This document shows positions 32,456 to 41,297 of a DNA stretch of 64,000 bases, in pieces. The stretch is from Melanopsichium pennsylvanicum (taxonomy: Eukaryota; Basidiomycota; Ustilaginomycetes; Ustilaginales). A program made the translations under genes and the position numbers. The first letter of the stretch is position 1; each line of letters begins with the position of its first letter. The stretch covers positions 744,001 through 808,000 of the forward strand of contig OAPG01000002.1 of the NCBI GenBank assembly GCA_900208305.1, in the 5' to 3' direction. A model generated the notes under the pieces. That model had not been told where the DNA came from and did no database searches. It worked only from the letters and a program-made list of their open reading frames with translations.

Positions 32456-32955
32456 ATGGTAAGTTCGACTAATCTTATCCCGGAGCCCCAACGACGAGAG
32501 ATGGCGGGTTCACCAAGACTCGACGACTAGCTACTCCCTCTCTTTGTGCCGCTCAATCGTATCTGAACATGTCCGGGATGGATGCATTCAGTGCTCTGAC
32601 AAGGCTTGTTTTGCTTGCTTCTGTTACCATCTTTTGCAATGACCTGATCAACTCACTCGCTCATTGATCCGCACGTATTTCTCTCCACCTTGTGGCTCTC
32701 CAGGGTTCCTGCATGTCCAGTCCTTCCGATGGGAAGAAGATGAAGCGTACCGACACCAACCCTGGCAAGAACAACACCGAGTTGCACCGAACCACTTCGT
32801 CCTACCAGGGCTCCGTTGCTGACGGCATGCGATACTCGGATCGCGCCTCCAACGCTGAGCGTGACCGTCTCACCGCCTCGCAACTCCACAAGTCCAAGAC
32901 CCTTGAGGAGCGCATTAAGCAGGCCGAGCGCGAGAACCGTACACGCGAGAACTAA
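32456..32955 (+). CDS. Small N-myristoylated-type protein with an ATG-only first coding exon
   Basis: Exon 1 codes only the ATG (32456-32458). It is followed directly by a GTAAGT donor; the intron runs to a CTCTCCAG acceptor at 32703, and exon 2 is 32704-32955. The product is 84 residues and begins MGSCMSSPSDGKKMKR. Gly2 with Ser6 fits the N-myristoylation consensus MGxxxS/T, and Cys4 is a likely palmitoylation site, so the protein should be attached to a membrane. The rest is hydrophilic and helical, ending in SKTLEERIKQAERENRTREN. The even, GC3-rich codons of exon 2 and the motif created exactly by the splice support the model. Without splicing the ATG would read a 24-codon peptide with no glycine at position 2. 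No family name is recognised. Confidence 0.75.
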
Positions 32956-33429
32956 CCAAACCTCATGTCTACTGTAGTCAAGCCCCTCGATCCTCTCTTT
33001 TCTGTTTCAATTTTCTTTGACGGTTCCTTCACATACCTTATGATATCCTCAAATCTTTCCCGATCTTTGTCATTTGTCGAATCGCACGCTCTCGGCAGCA
33101 GTGCTGGGTCAGCGCTGTTAATGGGGCAAGCAGAGTAGTCTCGTCACCGGAACACTTTTTCGATCCTCTCACGATACCATCTCATCTGGCGAAGCTCCCT
33201 TGGCTCGTTTCTGCTTGTACATGCATTTTTTTCTTGACCTAAATTTACCCCTCGTTACTCCGTTCAGGAATCAAATCGTTCAATGTGGCTCTGGTTGTGG
33301 CTTGTTCAGCGAAAAGCAGCAAGATCACTTGGTATGGCCACACAGCAAACGGCTCGCAGTTTCGGCTGATCCGATGATTGCGATGTGAAGCAGTGAATTC
33401 TTGATGTACTTGGTGAGACACTAGGAAAT
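32956..33429. other. Convergent 3' intergenic region
   Basis: About 470 bp between the stop codons of the myristoyl-type gene and the minus-strand oxidoreductase. It is T-rich just after 32990. No gene is supported. Confidence 0.35.
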
Positions 33430-34708
33430 TCAGTTGTTAGCGACATCGATAATGATCTTGCCGACAAACTTGCCCGATGCCTGGGCCTCGAAAGCCTGCT
33501 TAGCCTGTTGCCAATTGTACACCTGCTCCTCGATCACGAGTGGTTTAAGAAGGTTGGAGGATGCCAAATTTTGTTGCACCTTTTTCTCTGCGATCTCGTG
33601 AGCAGAGAGATACTGTTGAAAAAGCTTATAACTTCCACATACAACACCTTGTACTTGAGCCTGGGTGTATAGTACTGCTTTTGCTACATCTGGCAAACCT
33701 TGATCCGCGCTTTGATGCTGAGTGCTTGGTGGCTTGTAGTCGTCCATGTAACCTACTACCCAAACGCATCCGTAATTTTTCGTGGTAAGGATGGCTTTAG
33801 TCATGGTAAGACCTCCTGCGATTTCGATCGTATGATCGACACCTTCGCCTCTAGGAGTGAGATTCTTGACTGTCTGGAACCAAATTTTATCTTTGTTGTA
33901 GTTGACGCAATCGGTAGGAGCTACTCCTAGCTTCTGTGCCAATTCAAGCTTTTCATCCGAGCTGCTGATGACGATAGGTCTAGCTCCACTGTTAAGAGCC
34001 AATTGCAATGCGGCGATGGAAACACCTCCTGTACCTTCGACCAAAACCGTCTGTCCAGGTTGCAAAGTCTTGCCCTGATGACCGAACAGGCAGTGGAAAG
34101 CAGTCAATCCAGCAACAGGAAGCGAAGCAGCCTCTCGGAAAGACATGTGCTCTGGAATGGGTAAAAGATTATGTTGTTCCAATACAACATGTTTCGCCAG
34201 GATTCCATCGCGACCCCCACCGAGCGCCGACTTTTGCATCTCGTTACCAATATCTCCATAAACCCAGTCAGCGCAGAGGTGGGTAACCACTCGATTTCCA
34301 ATTGCGACAGTCGTCACATTGGGACCTACGCCAAGAACAACACCGGCTCCATCAGAGACGGGGATAAGTCCAACTGGAGGTGAGGTTGGCGCAGGGTAGG
34401 TTCCCGAAGCAACTGTATGACGGGAGCGCAGAGCAAAACAATCAATCAAAATTCGTCAGGATGGTGAGCTCAAGCACACCACAACAAAGAGGTTGGATTT
34501 GGGACAACTGGGGATTGGCAAGGCGCTGTGTGACCTTACTCTGGTAATCCCTGGCATTGAGCGAGACAGCACGGATCTCAACCAGAACCTCGGTGGGTTT
34601 CAACTGTGAAGTATCAGGAAGCGTAACATTTTGATCCAGGACAAGACCGTCGAGCGACCTCTCAAACGTCTTGAGGCGGTATGCTTGGGTAGTCTTGGGA
34701 ATCGACAT
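33430..34708 (-). CDS. MDR-family NAD(P)H oxidoreductase (quinone reductase/alcohol dehydrogenase-like), two exons
   Basis: Exon 1 is 34708-34540 and exon 2 is 34412-33430. The 127-bp intron (GTAAGG...ATACAG) falls in the N-terminal catalytic domain, and the join restores SLNARDYQIASGTYPAP, a standard MDR block. The product has 383 residues, typical for the family. The nucleotide-binding fold is at VLVEGTGGVSIAALQLALNS, with ISSSDEKLELAQKLG after it. The segment VPVSDGAGVV-like (IPVSDGAGVVLGVG) is also typical. The cysteine and histidine ligands of zinc alcohol dehydrogenases are not evident, so it is more like the zinc-free quinone-oxidoreductase branch. Cytosolic reduction of quinones, enones or aldehydes with NADPH is likely; the substrate is unknown. 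Confidence 0.88.
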
Positions 34709-35383
34709 TTTGAGGATAACGAGGAAAGAAAGAAGAACAAGTTGCTGCAAATACAGATATACGGGTCCAAAAAAAAATGTGGGTGCATTCGATAGATCCG
34801 GCCTTCAAACCAGCTTACAGTAACCGTCCTTGCTTAAAACACCAACAAGGGCCATGTGAGCCATGATTATGATGATGATGCAGCAGCAGCAGACCTTCGC
34901 AAATATTCGACAAGATCTATCAGCAGCCTCTCGCACAATAACTCACGACACATGCTGCTCTTTTCTTTCTCACTTGATAATCCATCGCATACCGCAGATT
35001 CTTCTCTATATCCTTTCCAACCTGCAAAGCATCCCATGCAAGGAATCACCAGCTTAATCAGACTACCAAAGGTTTGCATTGCCGTAAACCGCATGTGCAT
35101 GCTTACTTTTACCTACTCTGAACGAAATTATATTATTATTATTTTTTCCCCTCCCAAACTGCCTTCACACTGCCGTAACTCCGCAACCTGGAGCCACTTA
35201 AGAAAGCCAGCAATACAAAAAGGCAAAAAAAAGGTGACACAAAAATACATCAACTCACAATACGGTGACTGTGGCAAGCAAATATTGAGACACAGACGGC
35301 GCATAGTTCGAGCAGGAATTGCTTTGATTGATGGCGTCATAGAAGGCAAGGATCAAGGGAGAGACTGCATCACGTCTACAGTA
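34709..35383. other. Intergenic region between tandem minus-strand genes
   Basis: About 675 bp hold the XRN1 3' UTR and the promoter of the oxidoreductase. It includes a GATTATGATGATGATGCAGCAGCAGCAG low-complexity patch (34864-34892) and a TTATATTATTATTATTTTTT run near 35128-35147. A plus-strand ORF crossing it is antisense to XRN1 and is not supported. Confidence 0.35.
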
Positions 35384-38300
35384 TCACTGCGCAGCAGCAC
35401 CACCTGGGCCGCCACGTACCGCACCTCGAGGAGGAGGACCTCCACGACCACGTCCACCACCTCGTCCACCACGACCACGAGGACCATTGGCGGCATGAGC
35501 AGCAGCAGCGGGGTTGACAGGTGGCTGAGGTGGCTGGGGAAGGTTGACAGCGATAGGATTACGAGCGGGTCTAGCACCCCCACGTGCACCACCTCGTGCC
35601 GGGTTGCCACGAGCATAGCCGTTGGTGGGTGGTCGGATGCCGAGTGCAGCCATGATGGGGTTGATCTCCTCTATCGACGGAGCAGCAGCAGCGGTACGTG
35701 TTGGCTGGTGAGCACCGCTTGCTACGCCAGAGAAGGCCACATCCTGCGATACAGGAGCGTGACGCTGTTGAGGTCGCTGCAAGAGCTGCGTGCTGCCACC
35801 ACGTCCGCGGCCGTTCTGGGCGGTGACGCTGGGAGTGAAGGCGTTGGGAGGTCGATAGGAGCTGGCACCGGCGCCGTAGCCGTGAGCGCCGTTTCGGTTG
35901 CTGTTGCTCTGAGAGCCCTTGCCACCAATGGGCCCGAGAGTCCTCTCAAGGGCGCTGCCGACCGAGGCGCTGGTATCACCCACACCGGCGGTTCCGGCAC
36001 AAACGAATTGGGGTTGCGTCAAGTTGAGCACGCTGACGAAGGATACGGCAGCGCCCTTGTACGGAGCGCAGCGGTCGCCCAGAGTGGTTCCACTCAAGAA
36101 AGGTACATCGAAAACCACCTCGAGTGAGTTGCTGTTGATGCCGACAACGACGCCACGAGCCGAAAGCGGCACATTGCCGCTGTCCTGGACCATGATGACT
36201 CGATCACCAAGCTCGAAACGTTGAGCCTGCAGGCGGAAGGGAGCATGGCTGGGTTTGAGCAGAGCTGTACGAGGGATACCCTTGATGAAGACGCGCTTCA
36301 CCTGGCTTGATGCTCCGATCGCAGTACGGGTGTCTACGAGACGAGAAGTGAAGGCCTCGATGTTCGAGACAGTCTCCTTAGAGAGCTGCTCGGCGTACAG
36401 AGGCACGGTTTCAAGGGCGCGCACGCCCTTGGCCTTGATCCAGTCCTTGAGTTGAGCCATCTTCTCATCGACAACCGAATCGTCCCAGATCTGCGAAGCA
36501 CGAGTGATGTCGACGCCTGACTGGTGGCTGAGCATCTGGGCGATCTCGGGGAAAGTCTGCACATGCTCCTTTACGAGCTCGAGCGCCTTCTCGGAAAATT
36601 CCCAGCCAGCGGCCGACTTGCGTGAGTAGCCAAGCACCTTCTCGCCCTTGGCCTCAAACTTGAGTCGAAGACCCACATTAACCTTCTGGTCCTTCCAGGC
36701 GAGCATCATGCTCGAAGTGAGCTTGGCGAGCGCCAGCGAAGTGATGCCGCATCGTTTGGCGACTTGGTAGGAGGGGTAGTAGTTGACGCGGGCACGTTTG
36801 CTGACAAGATCGCGCAGGTATGCGTTCTCCTTGGCCTGGTTGGGGAAGAATGCGACTTCGATGGCAAGCGAGGCATCGGTGCTGCCCACGACGTGTGCGG
36901 GAGTACCGTACGCATTGGCGCCAAGGAAGAAGACTTTGGTCTTGTCGGGATACTCCTCGCGGATCGGCTTAGCAGGCGACTCGAGGAAACGAGTATCATC
37001 GTGGACGACGTTGGTGACGGTGAGCTGAACGGCCTGGTCGATCTCCTTCTTCGAAGTCTCCTCATAGTCCTTGATGAAGGCACCGTCGTCGAGGCGCTTG
37101 AGACCTTTGAGTGGGCGGATGTGAACAAGCACGTCGACGTCGCCAATGAGGATGCCCATTCGCTTGCTGTAGTGATACTCGGTACGCTCGGCCTTACGCT
37201 GAAATTCCGAGAGGCTGACGCCTTGATGAGGGTGGGCGATCACCTTCTGCTGACCGCCGACCATACCAACCTCGTATCGGAAGAGATTGTCGGAAACACC
37301 GACAACAAGCCCCTCGGTGAGGAAAGGCCAGTTGAGGAAGGCGCGGTTGCCGATCATGGCCTCGGCAATAGCCTCAGTCTTGGCATCCTCGTAAGCATTC
37401 TCGATGGTGACGACCATGCTGACGCCCTTGGACTCGGACTGGAAGATGTTGACGCCGTGGTGGCCGAGACGGCCATAATGGGGAAGCGTCTTGAGGGAGG
37501 GGAAACCGGCCAATGCCCGAACACCGAGTTCGACGCCCTTGGTGAGACCCTTGACGAGGTGCAGGCCGTCGAGCGTGGGTAAGTTGAAGTTCTTAACGGC
37601 AGCTCGGCAATGCACGAGGTCCGGGAACGTGCCGGGTAGGCTGGAGGGGAAGAAGATCTCTTCCTGTTCGTTGTAGGTGAACTCGCGGCTGTGGCCGATG
37701 CCGTTGCGCTTGCGCTCTTCGATACCGAGGTAGATTTCGCGCTTGTCGAGGGTTTCGAGCAAACGCTTCTCGTCGATGAAAGGAATCTTGACGACGGCCT
37801 CCCAGTCCTGCTTCTTGCCGTTGAGATCAGCGGCGAAATTTTGAGGGTAAAAGTCGATGATGGGCGAGTCGGGGTCGGTCATCAGGTCGCGAAAGGCAGT
37901 GGGGATGTGCTGGTTGCTGAGCGCGGGAAGTACACCCATGAGTTGGTCGAAGGGACGGAAAGGCTTGCCAAGCACAAACTCAAACTTCATCTGACCAACC
38001 TTCTTAAGATCGGAGATCTTGGGAGCGTAGTGGTAATCGTAAAACCAACCCCAGGAGGCAACACCGTCGTAGTAGTAGTGAAGGACCCACTGGAGGCCCT
38101 CGATGTAGCGGAAGGCAAGGCTGCCCATGGCTTGGTCGTTGTTGTAGTCGATCTCGAGCTTTTCCTTGTAGTAATCTTTCTTCCAAGCAGTCATCTGAGC
38201 ATCGATACGCTTCTTGTAGTCTTCTTCGGGATCAGCTTCGTCATCGCTTGCGGTGTCCACCTTGGCCTTGAGGTAGCGGCTCATGACTCGGTCGACGGCG

Positions 38301-39802
38301 GCATCTGCCTCGGACTTGGCGCCGGTGACCTTGGGTGTTTCAGCCGAAGCTATGTCAGAATGTTGTTCGGAATCATCGTCGTCCTCGTCCTCGTCGGAGG
38401 ACCCATCATCAGTGTCGTCGTCTTCAGGAGCGATGGAAGGGAATGAGAGGGCGATGGCGGGCTGCCGAGTGGTGGCGTCAATCTTGTTGAACGAGGCGCG
38501 CAGTTTCAGGCTGGACGCGAGATCCTCGAGGAAGCGTTTTTCTTTGTTGGGGAGATCAGCGGGGACGAGGAGTTCCTTGGGAGCGCCCGAGGGATCACGG
38601 CGACGAGCCATGACGAAAGCGTGGACCTTATCGAAGAGTTCGCGCTGCGATTTGGTGAGGACGAGGCCACCCTTGGCTTTGACCTGGGTGATGGCCTTCT
38701 TGTTCTTGGAGACCTTGGCTTTGTGTGTGGCAGTGTCGCCATAGTCGCGCTCAAACTGCTCCATCTCGAAGTTGCAAAGCTCGGTGAGAACGAGCTCGAG
38801 ACGGTCGGTACGCAAATTACCGCCTTCGTTGAGGTAACCACCGGCGACGGGGAGGATCTGCTTGTAGATATTGAAGAGAAGATCCATTGCGCCTTCATTG
38901 ATGTGAAGGCCGGGAAGGTGGGGCAAAAAATCGTTTCCAACAAAGATATTGAGGAGGATGAAATCGTCGATGATTCGTTCAAACTCGTATGGGAAAGGGA
39001 GAGTCGAACGAAGGTCCTGGAATTCGAGATCCAGATACTCTCGGAAGAGGGAGAGGTGGAGCAAGAAGAAGTTTTGAGACTCTAGACCACCCTTAGACTT
39101 GCGACGAGGGCCAAACTGGACCTCTTCTCGCAAGAGACAGAAGTGAGGGTCGTGACTGAGCAGACCCAACATGATGAGATCGGCATCGAGACCGTAGAGA
39201 CAGTGGCGGACGTTGGGATTGTAATCAGGCTGAGCCTTGCAGAGGCGAACATACTCCATGATCTTGTGCTCACCCTCACCGGGCACATCGTGCCCCGAGA
39301 GGATGACTTGAACGTTGCGCCAATCAGCGTCTTCAGAGATCTTCTTGGCGATAAAGTATTCGAGTTGTTGCGAGAGCTTGGCCATGAACGGAGTGCCTGG
39401 GGTAATACAGTTGGAGTCGAAGGCTTCCTCCTCAGGCAAGATTTCGCCGCGACGTTCTGCCTTTTCTTTGATCTCCTTTGCTTCTTTGGCGGTACGGAAA
39501 CGGCGAGAACGCTGTTGGTTCATCTTTGCTCGAGGAGCGACACCATCGACGGCGAGGAAGAAGACCTTTTTGGGTTTGATCTTGTGGAACAAATGTTCTA
39601 TGTATGCAAAGACGGCTAAAAATATTTGCGTCTCTGTGATACGGAACGAGGCATCGTTGTCGTTAGGATGAGAGCAATTGTGGATGATACCGTTCATGTC
39701 GAGGTAGAGGTTGTCGAACTCAGGGATCTTGTTTTCCTCGATAAGTTGACTGATGAGCGGGTAACGCTCCGACATGAAGCGGAAGAACTTGGGAATACCC
39801 AT
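35384..39802 (-). CDS. XRN1: 5'-3' exoribonuclease 1 (Xrn1/Kem1)
   Basis: A single-exon protein of 1472 residues starting MGIPKFFRFMSERYPLISQL, the invariant Xrn N terminus. All acidic active-site residues stand at the positions known from other Xrn1 proteins: D35 (LDMNGIIH), D86 (AVDGVAPRAKMNQQRSRRF), E176 and E178 (GEGEHKI), D206 and D208 (GLDADLIMLG). The basic pocket K93, Q97, R100, R101 is present. The CR2 block (FVGNDFLPHLPGLHI) and the PAZ/Tudor, KOW and winged-helix-like segments of Xrn1 follow (for example YGRLGHHGVNIFQSES). The C terminus is a disordered GR/RGG-rich tail (RGRGGRGGGRGRGG). The enzyme degrades decapped 5'-monophosphate mRNA in the cytoplasm. The acidic DDDTDDGSSDEDEDDDDSE insert near 475-495 is a low-complexity addition. 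Confidence 0.97.
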   Translation of the reverse strand: MGIPKFFRFMSERYPLISQLIEENKIPEFDNLYLDMNGIIHNCSHPNDNDASFRITETQIFLAVFAYIEHLFHKIKPKKVFFLAVDGVAPRAKMNQQRSRRFRTAKEAKEIKEKAERRGEILPEEEAFDSNCITPGTPFMAKLSQQLEYFIAKKISEDADWRNVQVILSGHDVPGEGEHKIMEYVRLCKAQPDYNPNVRHCLYGLDADLIMLGLLSHDPHFCLLREEVQFGPRRKSKGGLESQNFFLLHLSLFREYLDLEFQDLRSTLPFPYEFERIIDDFILLNIFVGNDFLPHLPGLHINEGAMDLLFNIYKQILPVAGGYLNEGGNLRTDRLELVLTELCNFEMEQFERDYGDTATHKAKVSKNKKAITQVKAKGGLVLTKSQRELFDKVHAFVMARRRDPSGAPKELLVPADLPNKEKRFLEDLASSLKLRASFNKIDATTRQPAIALSFPSIAPEDDDTDDGSSDEDEDDDDSEQHSDIASAETPKVTGAKSEADAAVDRVMSRYLKAKVDTASDDEADPEEDYKKRIDAQMTAWKKDYYKEKLEIDYNNDQAMGSLAFRYIEGLQWVLHYYYDGVASWGWFYDYHYAPKISDLKKVGQMKFEFVLGKPFRPFDQLMGVLPALSNQHIPTAFRDLMTDPDSPIIDFYPQNFAADLNGKKQDWEAVVKIPFIDEKRLLETLDKREIYLGIEERKRNGIGHSREFTYNEQEEIFFPSSLPGTFPDLVHCRAAVKNFNLPTLDGLHLVKGLTKGVELGVRALAGFPSLKTLPHYGRLGHHGVNIFQSESKGVSMVVTIENAYEDAKTEAIAEAMIGNRAFLNWPFLTEGLVVGVSDNLFRYEVGMVGGQQKVIAHPHQGVSLSEFQRKAERTEYHYSKRMGILIGDVDVLVHIRPLKGLKRLDDGAFIKDYEETSKKEIDQAVQLTVTNVVHDDTRFLESPAKPIREEYPDKTKVFFLGANAYGTPAHVVGSTDASLAIEVAFFPNQAKENAYLRDLVSKRARVNYYPSYQVAKRCGITSLALAKLTSSMMLAWKDQKVNVGLRLKFEAKGEKVLGYSRKSAAGWEFSEKALELVKEHVQTFPEIAQMLSHQSGVDITRASQIWDDSVVDEKMAQLKDWIKAKGVRALETVPLYAEQLSKETVSNIEAFTSRLVDTRTAIGASSQVKRVFIKGIPRTALLKPSHAPFRLQAQRFELGDRVIMVQDSGNVPLSARGVVVGINSNSLEVVFDVPFLSGTTLGDRCAPYKGAAVSFVSVLNLTQPQFVCAGTAGVGDTSASVGSALERTLGPIGGKGSQSNSNRNGAHGYGAGASSYRPPNAFTPSVTAQNGRGRGGSTQLLQRPQQRHAPVSQDVAFSGVASGAHQPTRTAAAAPSIEEINPIMAALGIRPPTNGYARGNPARGGARGGARPARNPIAVNLPQPPQPPVNPAAAAHAANGPRGRGGRGGGRGRGGPPPRGAVRGGPGGAAAQ

Positions 39803-41297
39803 GGTTGCGATTGGTGCTCAGCGAATGAGGTAAAAGAGCAGGAGAGGGATTTCAACAGAGAGAGAAGAGCACGTCTTGCATGGACGAGTGGAATGACCGT
39901 GTGTTAAAAAAGTGGTCCAAGACGATGAGAGCGTGCTCGAAAGAATTGAACGAGATGACCGGGAAACTTGGTATCCTTTAAAGAGGAGGCGATGATGACT
40001 TGAAAGAGCGGAGACCTTGGCCGAAGAGCGTTCAAAGGTATCGAGAGATGCAAATGTGGTTGGTAAAAGCACAAGATAGAAAGATGATCGTTGAACCGAA
40101 AGTAAGCGAAAGGAAGCAAGCGTTGATAGAAAGAGAACGACGAGAAGATCGATGCGAGATACAAAGCTGCTAGACGGAGGCAAAAAAGCCGATGAGGAAG
40201 AGAGGGAGGAGCGTTAGGGTCCAACGACAACTTGATGAAAGGATTGCGCTCGCTTGGTTGCTGTCAAATGCTGGTCTCTGTTGCTGTACTTGATCAGTAA
40301 GAAGACGCAAAGCTGACTGCGACTGTGAGTTGCAATCTTAGGGTCTGTCTGCGCGCCGCCACCCTTCTTGCAGATGAAGTCCACCTGGAGCTTACCAACG
40401 CGGCCTTTTGGCTGAATCCAATTTCAACTCAATTTCTGCGCTAAGCTTCTGCGCGAGGCTTCTGCGCTCGGGAACTGACGCTGGGTGTGGATCAAGAAGA
40501 AACCAAATTCAATGTAGGTCTAACATACAAATAAATATTGAGCTTGCAACCGAATCACGAATGTGATCGGGCATGGCTTCGCAGCCTTTTCCGGATGCTT
40601 TCAGTGCAGTTTTCCTCCACATTCGAGGTGAAAAGCAGCCTATGCTTCTCAGCAAAGCGAGCATACCTAAAGCGACATGTTGCAATTCTTAAGTTTGGGT
40701 TGCGATATGTAGGGAGAGCAGATCACAGGGCTGCAGACTCTTATGCTAACATAGTTGCTGATTGTGTGAGAAAGGAAGGGAGAGAGATTACGACTGATGA
40801 TGTTACGGTGAGATTACGCAGATGAGGCTTGCACCTGCATGGCGACTAGAACGGGCCCTTTCGAGAAGAGAGAGAAGGTCGTTCGACTGAGCCCAACTCA
40901 GCTCCACTTTACTCACACACAAAAGGAAAATCCGACCACGCCATTTCGCCGTTGGCACCGAATTTTGAGTTTGGATGAGCAAAGAGGCACACGCCCTCGT
41001 ATGTAAGCCTGTCCCACTCATTTTTGACTTGCCGGTTGTTGCTAGCAAAATTCAAGAGCGACACCTTCATGCTCTTCCTCCTATCACCATCATAATCCGT
41101 ACTGCTGCTTGGCTGAATTCCGTCACTCTTTTCCCATTCAAACCACGCAAGCCGAACTCCTCTTCGAAACTTACTTGCCCATCCACCTTTGCCCTCTTCG
41201 GCTCGAATACGCAAGGTGGTATCCGAGCACCGATAATCCAAACGACCACGATTCGGACTGGACATCAAGCATCCACACACTCGTTCATCTGACCGCA
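39803..41297. promoter_or_regulatory. Divergent promoter region of XRN1 and LON
   Basis: About 1.5 kb separates the two divergent ATGs. It includes a purine-rich leader for XRN1 (plus-strand GA-rich, 39840-40220) and three 13-bp direct repeats listed separately. The ORF at 40538-40825 has a weak histone-fold-like ending (REITTDDVTVRLRR) but no ATG start and no supporting exons, so I do not call a gene. Confidence 0.4.
40434..40472 (+). repeat. Three 13-bp direct repeats with TTCTGCGC core
   Basis: The units ttctgcgctaagc, ttctgcgcgaggc and ttctgcgctcggg follow each other with no gap, sharing the 8-base core TTCTGCGC at exact 13-bp spacing. They lie between XRN1 and LON, about 630 and 825 bp from the two ATGs. 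Regularly spaced cores could be binding sites for a transcription factor. Confidence 0.85.

Noticed and set aside
34856..36127. 423-codon plus-strand ORF across the XRN1 3' end
   Set aside because: It starts in a GATGAT repeat and is antisense to the XRN1 RGG tail; it has no domain.
40538..40825. ORF ending REITTDDVTVRLRR, reminiscent of a histone-fold C terminus
   Set aside because: No ATG start, no convincing upstream exon and only a short weak match.
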